From positions 1 through 42,587 of the forward strand of contig CANRPO010000027.1 of the NCBI GenBank assembly GCA_947632515.1: a stretch of 42,587 bases of DNA, read 5' to 3'. This DNA is from an uncultured Lachnospiraceae bacterium (GTDB lineage Bacteria; Bacillota; Clostridia; Lachnospirales; Lachnospiraceae). Shown here piece by piece: positions 24,715 through 32,460 of the stretch (the first letter of the stretch is position 1; the number at the start of each line of letters is the position of its first letter). Position numbers and translations under genes: made by a program. The notes under the pieces were generated by a model. The model worked only from the letters and a program-made list of their open reading frames with translations. It made no database searches and was not told where the DNA came from.

Positions 24715-27078
24715 ATGATTCGATTTTGCGATGCGCAGATGAATGAATTGCAATGGAGTTATAAATCTAAAAAAAATTTAATAATGGATCAGAGTATTTG
24801 GGATACCGGACGTTGTTATTTTGAAGATTACTTTAATGAAATAGGAGAAATGACGCCAGTTTTTAATAATGAACATCAATTTATTTGTTATGCATGGCAA
24901 GATAAAGAGGCAAATCGACAACTGCGGATGTTAGATGAATTATGCAAATGTTTAGATGCCTTAAATTTTAAAGATATTTATCCGGAAGTAGAATCTGTAA
25001 CGTTGCAAGGATGCAATGAGTTAGCATATTATTTTATGAAGTATTTAGAAGGAATCGGCATCCCGGTTATTGTTACGGGAAAGTTTTGGGATGAATTAGG
25101 CGTAAAGCCGAAAAGCGAAACTACAGTAAAAAAGAATTTAACAATTTACGCAGAAGGTTTGGATGCCCTTGAGAAAGATGCTGAGGTGCGTAGTAGTGTA
25201 TCAGTAGAATTTGAATGTATTGATCGTATTTATGAAGCTAATATTGTGCGGGGAAAGATAAAAGATAGTGCAGATGGCTTATGCGTTGATGGCATTATAG
25301 GAAGACTGAAAGGAAAAACGATTGGTATACTAGAGACAGGCATAGAGTCATTAAATGCTTATGATTTGCTGTTGGGATATGGAATTGATATTTCTTTTTT
25401 TGTTTCAGACAAAAAAGATGTACAAGGGAAAACAGTGTACGGAAAACAGGTAATGAGTTTATGGGAAGCAAGGGAGAAATATGAAAATCTTGTTTTTGTG
25501 GATGCCTGTTCAAAATATAGTGCATGGGGATTGGGAGAGACGGATTTTTATGCTTATTTGGGATATAAGCGAAATCAAACATTTTTCTTGCTGCGGGATT
25601 ATATGGAGATTCAGCATAATGGATTACAGAATATTTTAAATTATATGGTGAAACAATCCGATGGCAGACTGATCTTGGCGGGAGACGTATGGCTATGCCA
25701 AAGAATGAAACAGATATTGGAGATCAGAAATCCTGATAGGGTGATATGCATAGATACTTTGGGGGATCACGAAAATCAACAGATGGAGTTAAATGCTGTT
25801 TCCCAATATGGAATTTGTGCGAAGGATATTGGCTTAGTAATAGTGCCCGAATATTATGGAAATCATGATGATCCTCAAAAAAACATACTGGTTGCGAAAA
25901 TGAAACAACGTTATTTGAGTAGGATAAGCAGTTTCCCTATGTCGAATATAGAGATATATGATTTTGATAACGAATTTATTAAAAAATGTGAAAAACAAAA
26001 AACGGATTGCGGAGCACCTTTATATAAAGTCAAGACAATTTTAATCGGTGCTTCGGATGGATTTAGTGGAAATAAGTTCTTTCGTGATTTGTTGGACAAT
26101 CATCCTAATATCATAATGCTTGATTGGAGTTCTTTGAATAATAATTTGTTTTTACTATGCGTGCGCTTGTCTATGGCTAAGGGGACGGATATTTTAAATC
26201 GGTTTTGGGAATTTTGCGGAGAACAAAAGGGCCTTCCTGATGACAATTTTGCAGAAGATTTTCCACAAAAAGAAATTTTTGATCAGAACATGAAAGAAAT
26301 GTTAATGATAAAGGAAACATTTACATCACAGGAATTGTTTGTGATGATTCATGTTGCTTATGCAAAAATGTGGGGAAAAAAAATTGATGACCTTCAAAAT
26401 ATGTGCATCTATTGGGAACCACACTATGTCGAAAGGGATAAATGTGAAGATTATGCAGTATGGCTGCAGGATGTATGTAATTATAAATATATTGTAAATA
26501 TTGTGCGGAATACCTGTATGAGTTCGGGCTCTTATCTGAGGCTACAGAATAGGTTAAATATCTTTTCTTATGGCGCAGGTGTTTTTGCACAGATATTTAA
26601 GTATTCAAATATAGAGAGGAAAGATTATGAAGGGTGGAAGAGGATAACTCTTCGATTTGAAGATCTAAAGTGCAATCCGAAAGAAGAATTATCAGCTCTG
26701 TGCAATGAATTGGATATTGTTTGGTCGGATTCGCTATTGGAGACAACGGTACATGGGAAAGTAGCGTACCTATGGGGTGTAACCGGATTTGATCTAAAAC
26801 CTGTATATTATACTTATGAAGAGTATTTTTCTTCGTTTGATCGTTTTCGCATAACATTGATTACCGCTTCATGGCAAAAGCAATATGGTTACCCCTATAT
26901 TGATAATTTGGATTTTAATAGGAGACAATTGCAGGAAATGTTTTTAAAAGAGTTTCGATTTGAAAAGGATTCTTACAGAAATTGCGAAGAAAAGAATAAA
27001 ATCAAACAGGAAGAGCAAAAAATGATAGATACTTGTTTACAATTAAATCGCAGGAATGAGATCCTGAAAGGAGAATGA
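24715..27078 (+). CDS. Three-domain protein with C-terminal sulfotransferase-like domain; candidate phosphoramidate transferase
   Basis: A 787-residue protein with GGGAGG 6 nt before its ATG. Residues 1-165 form a domain also seen at the start of the gene at 32461 (compare LQGCNELAYYFMKYLEGIGI with FEGCSEWVFQLYPMLKRENI). Residues about 195-425 are Rossmann-like. From about 440 the sequence fits sulfotransferases: a 5'-phosphosulfate-loop-like IGASDGFSGNKFFRDLLDNH, the 3'-phosphate motif IVRNTCMSSGSYLR, and RFEDLKCNPKEELSALCNEL. Sulfotransferases bind 3'-phosphoadenosine donors. The upstream cassette should yield a 3'-phospho-CDP-amidate, so this domain could transfer the phosphoramidate to sugar. 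True sulfation from PAPS is the main alternative. Confidence 0.7.
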   Translation: MIRFCDAQMNELQWSYKSKKNLIMDQSIWDTGRCYFEDYFNEIGEMTPVFNNEHQFICYAWQDKEANRQLRMLDELCKCLDALNFKDIYPEVESVTLQGCNELAYYFMKYLEGIGIPVIVTGKFWDELGVKPKSETTVKKNLTIYAEGLDALEKDAEVRSSVSVEFECIDRIYEANIVRGKIKDSADGLCVDGIIGRLKGKTIGILETGIESLNAYDLLLGYGIDISFFVSDKKDVQGKTVYGKQVMSLWEAREKYENLVFVDACSKYSAWGLGETDFYAYLGYKRNQTFFLLRDYMEIQHNGLQNILNYMVKQSDGRLILAGDVWLCQRMKQILEIRNPDRVICIDTLGDHENQQMELNAVSQYGICAKDIGLVIVPEYYGNHDDPQKNILVAKMKQRYLSRISSFPMSNIEIYDFDNEFIKKCEKQKTDCGAPLYKVKTILIGASDGFSGNKFFRDLLDNHPNIIMLDWSSLNNNLFLLCVRLSMAKGTDILNRFWEFCGEQKGLPDDNFAEDFPQKEIFDQNMKEMLMIKETFTSQELFVMIHVAYAKMWGKKIDDLQNMCIYWEPHYVERDKCEDYAVWLQDVCNYKYIVNIVRNTCMSSGSYLRLQNRLNIFSYGAGVFAQIFKYSNIERKDYEGWKRITLRFEDLKCNPKEELSALCNELDIVWSDSLLETTVHGKVAYLWGVTGFDLKPVYYTYEEYFSSFDRFRITLITASWQKQYGYPYIDNLDFNRRQLQEMFLKEFRFEKDSYRNCEEKNKIKQEEQKMIDTCLQLNRRNEILKGE

Positions 27079-27085
27079 TATATAA

Positions 27086-27406
27086 ATGTTAATAGATATA
27101 AGAATGCGGGAATGCATTAATATTCAATATAAAGACATGAATTGGGAAAACATTGGCAAGATAATTTTAGAAAATCATGATAAAGTGATCTGTATTTATA
27201 AAGGTGAAAAATATTATGCCAATATTGATCGGTCTGGATTATCGACGATAGCATCTTGGGAGGAATTACTCGAATATATTAATGAAAAATCAGTCCATGA
27301 ATGGGTAGATAGACTTGATATGGATAAAATTAAGGAATTGTTTTTCTGTTACAAGGATATAAACACTGTAATATTGGGGGGGGGAGGATTCCACATAAGG
27401 ATTTAG
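27086..27406 (+). CDS. N-terminal piece of a phase-OFF gene, cut at a G9 tract
   Basis: The frame from ATG 27086 (AAGGAG at 27068-27073) runs 106 codons and stops 22 nt after a G9 tract. Its sequence (MLIDIRMRECINIQYKDMNW, YKDINTVILGGGG) resembles the N-terminal domain of the genes at 24715 and 32461. With one more G, or two fewer, the frame would join the long open frame beyond it and give a 701-residue protein at G10. As written it makes only a short domain and is probably non-functional. Confidence 0.7.
   Translation: MLIDIRMRECINIQYKDMNWENIGKIILENHDKVICIYKGEKYYANIDRSGLSTIASWEELLEYINEKSVHEWVDRLDMDKIKELFFCYKDINTVILGGGGFHIRI
27376..27384 (+). repeat. G9 tract causing a frame break (OFF state)
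   Basis: After the codon TTG there are eight G where a multiple of three is needed to continue in the downstream frame. G10 (or G7) restores a full-length gene. The mis-set frame with intact sequence on both sides indicates reversible slippage and not old decay. Confidence 0.85.
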
Positions 27407-27462
27407 ATACAATATGGACGGCGAATAGAATAGAGGTCATAAATCCGAGAAATTCTGTAGAT

Positions 27463-29190
27463 ATGACATTGTATATGAAATTAAGACAAAAAGGAGTTAT
27501 CACCTATATCGTGAGTGCTCCTGAGAGAACAAAAAATGTGTATGGAACATTTGGTAAGATGGATTTAGCAGAGCCATGGCTGAGGGCGTTAAAAACGTCA
27601 AACAGAAAATTGGTTGAGCATAGTTTAAAAAGAATTACAGATTGTACATGGGAGGAATATATTGAGAAAGTATTAGATAGTTTTCCGAAAAGGAACCAGG
27701 AAAAACAACTTGGAGGTGCTGATAAAAGCAGGACAATTTACTTGGTAGGTCCGTGTATTGTGGGAGGATATTCACCTTCCGAAAAATATCTGCCTGAAAT
27801 TTTAAATATATTTCTGGAAAAAAACAATTTACCATATAAAATCATAAAAATAAGCGGGACATATTTCCCGAATGAATTATTAGAATATGATATTTTTCAA
27901 AATGACATTGTGATTTTTATAGGGTCTGATTTGGCTTATAAAGATTATGATTTGACGCAGGAATACGAACAGTATATTGGAATAAAAAATTGTTGCACAA
28001 ATAGTGCATTGCATGTTAGTAAGGCAGGGGTCGAATTGGTAGCAAATGCAATAATGAATGAATTTATTATTCCTGCAAACAATGTGGCAGATGTCAAAAA
28101 AGACAGGCAGATATTGTGTGTTTCGGAAGAAAATCAGTTACAGTTTGCAACGGAATACGAGGTAAAAATGTATTTAAAACGTACGGGTATTCCAAGATCT
28201 ATGCGCAGAGGAAACAATGGGGCAATCGTAATGAATGCGAATCCATATACCATTGGTCATAGAAGGTTGGTTGAATATGCTTCGTGTCAAGTGGACAGAT
28301 TATTTATATTTGTTGTGGAGGAGGATATATCATTTTTCTCTTTTAAGGAGCGTTTTGAAATGGTCCGACAGGGAACTGCTGACATTGAAAATGTAATTGT
28401 AGTAGCTAGCGGCAGTTTTATTATTTCAGATAAAACATTTTATGATTACTTTACGAAAGAAAATGATAATGGAAAACTCATAGATGCATCGATAGATATA
28501 TTGATATTTGCAAGGTATGTTGCGCCTTATTTCAATATTAATAAAAGATTTGTGGGTGATGAACCGTTTGATCAAATAACAGAGCAGTATAATGAACAGA
28601 TGAAAAGTATATTGCCAAAGTATGGATGTGAGCTGGTTGAAATATCAAGATTTAAAGATAAGGATACGGTTGTGAGTGGAAGTTTGGTTAGGAAAGCTTT
28701 GCAGGAAAATAATATTGGCTATTTACATAGAATGTTGCCTATAACTTCATTTAGATATATATATGAACATTTAAAGACATTGCAAAGCAGAAATACAGAA
28801 TCAAGGAAGGAAAATTCATATAAAGTATGTTTAACTGACCGATTGCACAAAATATTGGAAATTATTGATTATATAGAAAAAGAGGAGCAAATCATCATTT
28901 ATGGAATTGGAAATGACACGATACAATTATTGAAATTATTAAAGGATGATGACAAGGAAAAACTTCTTTTTGTGGATAAACAGGCAGAGACATCAAAAAT
29001 GTTGTTTATGGGGAAAGAAGTAATGGCACCTTGTCAATTGGCAGAGCGATACACTGATTACTATATTATTATTTTGTCGTCAACATATTATAAAGAGATT
29101 TATTTTGAGTGTATGGATTTGGGGATTAAAAAAGAGCGTATCATATATAGTCCATATAATTTATATCAGCAGTATATGTTGGAAGTATAA
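27463..29190 (+). CDS. SGNH-like / citrate-lyase-ligase-like nucleotidyltransferase, downstream part of the phase-OFF gene
   Basis: This open frame truly continues leftward to the G9 tract; ATG 27463 is internal and has no good ribosome site. In order it holds a hydrolase-like segment (IYLVGPCIVGGYSPSEKYLP ending in LHVSKAGVELVANAI, like the last block of SGNH hydrolases), a nucleotidyltransferase domain close to the C-terminal half of citrate lyase ligase (IVMNANPYTIGHRRLVEYA, TIGH motif at 28249-28260, then LFIFVVEEDISFFSF), and a C-terminal Rossmann-like module (IIIYGIGNDTIQLLKLL). There are no citrate lyase genes nearby. It probably activates or transfers a group onto the surface glycan; the substrate is unknown. 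Confidence 0.75.
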   Translation: MTLYMKLRQKGVITYIVSAPERTKNVYGTFGKMDLAEPWLRALKTSNRKLVEHSLKRITDCTWEEYIEKVLDSFPKRNQEKQLGGADKSRTIYLVGPCIVGGYSPSEKYLPEILNIFLEKNNLPYKIIKISGTYFPNELLEYDIFQNDIVIFIGSDLAYKDYDLTQEYEQYIGIKNCCTNSALHVSKAGVELVANAIMNEFIIPANNVADVKKDRQILCVSEENQLQFATEYEVKMYLKRTGIPRSMRRGNNGAIVMNANPYTIGHRRLVEYASCQVDRLFIFVVEEDISFFSFKERFEMVRQGTADIENVIVVASGSFIISDKTFYDYFTKENDNGKLIDASIDILIFARYVAPYFNINKRFVGDEPFDQITEQYNEQMKSILPKYGCELVEISRFKDKDTVVSGSLVRKALQENNIGYLHRMLPITSFRYIYEHLKTLQSRNTESRKENSYKVCLTDRLHKILEIIDYIEKEEQIIIYGIGNDTIQLLKLLKDDDKEKLLFVDKQAETSKMLFMGKEVMAPCQLAERYTDYYIIILSSTYYKEIYFECMDLGIKKERIIYSPYNLYQQYMLEV

Positions 29191-29221
29191 TATCTGAACA
29201 CAGAATGTGGAGGACAGAGGA

Positions 29222-30919
29222 GTGTGCGGGATTCTTGGAGGCAATAATACAAAATGGAATTATCAGGGTGGGATAGAATGTATGCAGCACCGCGGGCCAG
29301 ATGGGATCCGTATAGATTGTATGGATGGAGTTACATTTGCCTTTGCGAGATTGGCGATCATTGATTTGTCTTCAAATGGAATGCAACCGATGTTTTCAGA
29401 AGACAAACAAATTTGTATTGTTTTCAATGGTGAAATATACAAGTATCATAAATTGAGAGAAAAATTGGAGAAGAAATACCGTTTTCATTCAAATACGGAT
29501 ACAGAGGTGATATTATATGCATATGTAGAGTATGGGGATCAGTTTATTAATAAGATAGATGGTATGTTTGCCATTGCAATATATGACAGGCGATGCCGGA
29601 AGATTAAGTTATTTAGAGATCGGGTTGGCATTAAGCCACTATATTATTATATCAGTGGAGGTGAATTTGGTTTTTCATCAGAATTAAAAGGACTTGTAGA
29701 GATGCTGAAGGGTAAAGCTTTGAAAGTAGATAAAACGGCTTTGTATGATTTTTTGACTTATACATATATTCCGGAACCCAAATCAGTTTACCAAGACATA
29801 TATAAGTTAGAGCCCGCGCACTTTCTTGTATTTGATACGAGAGAAAAGAAACTGGAAAGGGAAGGCGCGTATTGGAAGTTAAAAGTTAACACACATGAAA
29901 CAGGCAGGATTGATTATGATGCTGCAAAGTATGAATTGAGAAATAAGATCGCGGAGTCGGTTAAGGAGCAAATGATTGCTGATGTACCAGTTGGAACATT
30001 ATTGAGTGGCGGAGTAGATTCAGCAGTAGTAACTTATGAGTGTAGATGTTGTGATAAAAATATACAAACGTTTTCCATGGGATTTGAGGCGAAAGATTAT
30101 GATGAGATTCAATATGCGAGACAGTTAGTCCAATCATGGGATCTAAATAATTATGAAGGAATATTTGGAAAGGATACGTTCTATTCGCTTTATGCGTATG
30201 TAAAGGAATGGTTTGATGAACCCTATGCAGATGTTTCAGCATTTCCGACATACGAAGTTTTGCGTATGGCAAAAGAACATGGTGTAACGGTATTATTAAC
30301 AGGTGATGGCGGTGATGAGGTTTTTGGGGGATATGATGTGGTAAAGGCGTTATACGAAAAACGAGGCATAGATTTACAAATATTTTCAAATATATATGAA
30401 AAGTTTATACGGGAGCGAGTCGCGGATATAAATAAATTTGACCAAATTTTTTTGGATGGGGTTGCTTTTTTTTCAAAAAAGCGTAACTGGGCTTTGCGTA
30501 ATCAAAAAAAGAAATATGCAGAGCGATTTGAAATTCCAAAGGATTATGATGACTACTGGTTTATACGCAAGCACTATCATAAGGAATTACCGCCAATGAC
30601 AAGGGCTCAGCTGATAGATTTTCATACCTTTTTACCATTTGTATTGAACAAAGTTGATCGAACAAGCATGGCTCTGTCACTTGAAGTGAGAGTCCCGCTG
30701 TTGGATCGCGAAATTATAGAGTATTCGTTCTCTTTACCGCAAGAGATACGATGCCCGAATCGACAGCAAAAAGAACTTTTAAAACAGACATACCCTGAGA
30801 TACCCAATAGTGTTAAGTATCGGGCTAAACAGGGATTTGGTATGCCAGGGCAATATATCAGCAGGAAGAGAAGGCCTTGTGAAGAAATGCTGAGAAACGT
30901 ATGGAGAGAAATGTTGTGA
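29222..30919 (+). CDS. Asparagine-synthase-type (glutamine-hydrolysing) amidotransferase
   Basis: A 565-residue enzyme. GTG 29222 places the catalytic Cys directly after Met (MCGILGG), as class II glutaminases require, and GGAGG stands 8 nt before it; an earlier in-frame GTG at 29207 would bury the Cys. The glutaminase domain is about 2-190 (RGPDGIRI, VFNGEIYKYHKLR). The synthetase domain begins near residue 258 with the PP-loop LLSGGVDSAVV. The end EVRVPLLDREIIEYSFSLP is typical of AsnB. In a surface-glycan locus such enzymes often amidate sugar acids or side groups, so a role beyond free asparagine is likely. It overlaps the next gene. Confidence 0.9.
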   Translation: MCGILGGNNTKWNYQGGIECMQHRGPDGIRIDCMDGVTFAFARLAIIDLSSNGMQPMFSEDKQICIVFNGEIYKYHKLREKLEKKYRFHSNTDTEVILYAYVEYGDQFINKIDGMFAIAIYDRRCRKIKLFRDRVGIKPLYYYISGGEFGFSSELKGLVEMLKGKALKVDKTALYDFLTYTYIPEPKSVYQDIYKLEPAHFLVFDTREKKLEREGAYWKLKVNTHETGRIDYDAAKYELRNKIAESVKEQMIADVPVGTLLSGGVDSAVVTYECRCCDKNIQTFSMGFEAKDYDEIQYARQLVQSWDLNNYEGIFGKDTFYSLYAYVKEWFDEPYADVSAFPTYEVLRMAKEHGVTVLLTGDGGDEVFGGYDVVKALYEKRGIDLQIFSNIYEKFIRERVADINKFDQIFLDGVAFFSKKRNWALRNQKKKYAERFEIPKDYDDYWFIRKHYHKELPPMTRAQLIDFHTFLPFVLNKVDRTSMALSLEVRVPLLDREIIEYSFSLPQEIRCPNRQQKELLKQTYPEIPNSVKYRAKQGFGMPGQYISRKRRPCEEMLRNVWREML

Positions 30920-32010
30920 AAATTAGGAAACTTGCTATTTATATAAAACTGACATATTTGTTCCGTTATGTGAAACAGCAGAATCTAAAAATACATGATA
31001 TTAAGAGATGGAAAAAGTCGTTTTTATATTTTTTATATAATGTAAAACAGGACAATTTTGATTATGCAAAAAGATGGAACATTATAGAAGGATTTACTAA
31101 GAGTAATATAATTAAGTTGAAAAAGGGTGGGAAAGCGGGAGATGCGAACACTCCTATATTGATTAGCGTTGTATATAATGAAATGGATCGTTTAGAGATT
31201 TTTTTGAATCATTATCGGAGACTGGGAATAAAGAAATTTGCAATATTAGACAATGGATCAACAGATGGCACTGTGCAATATTTGCTCCGGCAAATAGATG
31301 TGGAATTGTTTCAAACTAAAGATGAGTTTGAAACAAGGGTTAAAATGGGATGGATTAATCGGCTTATAAGTTATTATGGAATATCCCGTTGGTATTTGGT
31401 TGTAGATGCGGACGAGTTATTTGTCTGGCAAGGAGCGGAAACGAGCAATATATCAGAAGTTGTTTCTCTCATGAAAAGAAAAAACATGATGCGCGCGCGC
31501 GCGTTAATGGTTGATATGTATCCGAAAGGCCTGACATGGAATAGCAAGGATTCTTTTGAAAAGATTTTTGCCGAATGCAAATATTTTGATTATGAAACTT
31601 TTTGTCATAAAGAAGTAGAGGAAGTCTATTTATTGTACGGCGGACCAAGGAGACGAATGCTTGGAGTGGATGTGTGGTTGACGAAATATCCGCTATTTAA
31701 ACTTCTGGATAAAGAAATATTATCCAATCCACACACAATTTATCCATATGACAATACAAAACGGCCGTGTTATTTTGCAATTTTACATTATAAGTTTCTG
31801 ACAGGAAAAGACAAACAGAAAATGAGGAGAAATGCGCGAAAAGGGCAGTATGCAGGTGGCAGCAGAGAATACAAATTGTATGTGCAGAAATTGCGCGAAA
31901 ACGAAGAAAGTTTCAATTTCTATTATGAGAGATCAGCCGAGTATAAATCGTCAAAAAGTTTGGCGAGAATAGAAGAAATTTCAAATATTATGGCTGATGG
32001 TATTGATTGA
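30916..32010 (+). CDS. Glycosyltransferase, family 2-like
   Basis: A 364-residue protein. I favour GTG 30916, which overlaps the asnB-type stop as GTGA and has GGAGAG 7 nt upstream; ATG 30901 is the alternative. The core reads TPILISVVYNEMDRLEIFLN, then AILDNGSTDGTVQYL and WYLVVDADELFVW with a DAD metal motif, typical of GT-A glycosyltransferases that act on surface polysaccharides. There is no membrane anchor. A (GC)6G run lies in the middle of the gene. The acceptor and donor sugars cannot be told from sequence. Confidence 0.82.
   Translation: MKIRKLAIYIKLTYLFRYVKQQNLKIHDIKRWKKSFLYFLYNVKQDNFDYAKRWNIIEGFTKSNIIKLKKGGKAGDANTPILISVVYNEMDRLEIFLNHYRRLGIKKFAILDNGSTDGTVQYLLRQIDVELFQTKDEFETRVKMGWINRLISYYGISRWYLVVDADELFVWQGAETSNISEVVSLMKRKNMMRARALMVDMYPKGLTWNSKDSFEKIFAECKYFDYETFCHKEVEEVYLLYGGPRRRMLGVDVWLTKYPLFKLLDKEILSNPHTIYPYDNTKRPCYFAILHYKFLTGKDKQKMRRNARKGQYAGGSREYKLYVQKLRENEESFNFYYERSAEYKSSKSLARIEEISNIMADGID
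31491..31503 (+). repeat. (GC)6G dinucleotide run in the glycosyltransferase
   Basis: Thirteen bases of alternating G and C encode Arg-Ala-Arg-Ala in an otherwise AT-rich gene. Loss or gain of one GC pair would shift the frame. The frame is open at present. Confidence 0.8.
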
Positions 32011-32460
32011 GCGTTTATATGGAGGGAAAAAGATATAATTATGGCTAACTGGCATTTGTTTTTAAAGTGAGTGTGAAAAATATTTGTTATGACATAATGA
32101 ATCCAGATAATTTTGGATGATAATATTGGGAAGAATGACACCATCTATTGGATTTAAGAGGGTATTTCAATTATAGAGTTTATTCCGAGAGTAGAAAATG
32201 GGGGCGTTTAATCAAGAAGAAAATAGATATAATAGTGCGACAGCATAATAGATTCGTATGATAAGATAATATTATATACGTTTTAGAAGAGAATTTTGAA
32301 GTTGAAATTGATGACGACCTCGTTACAGCAGAAAATTTTGTTTCTATTGAGACAATTACTACGACACCAAATTAATTATAAATTAAAAGAGCGAACTGAA
32401 TGATAAGTAGTAAAAGAGAAAGTAGCGAATATTCACAAGAGGGAGATAAGGGAGATAAAA
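32011..32460 (+). other. 450-nt gene-free gap with decayed coding sequence
   Basis: No intact gene is present. A good ribosome site (TATGGAGGGAAAAAG, about 32018-32032) leads to ATG 32041, which opens only nine codons. Frameshifts and stops break every frame, and the last part holds an acyl-carrier-like remnant. The gap separates the glycosyltransferase from the next phase-variable gene, which has its own strong ribosome site (AGGGAGATAA). Confidence 0.55.
32271..32375 (+). pseudogene. Remnant resembling the C-terminal half of an acyl carrier protein
   Basis: The frame reads VLEENFEVEIDDDLVTAENF then VSIETITTTPN and stop. This resembles the part of acyl/peptidyl carrier proteins after the phosphopantetheine Ser, including the acidic EIDDDL and the ENF-S-I pattern. 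Upstream the same frame is broken by TGA and TAA, and no DSL attachment site is found. It points to a former carrier-protein step in this locus. The match is by eye and short. Confidence 0.4.

Noticed and set aside
27463..29190. Citrate lyase ligase as part of citrate fermentation
   Set aside because: No citrate lyase subunits nearby, extra SGNH-like and Rossmann-like parts, and glycan genes on both sides.
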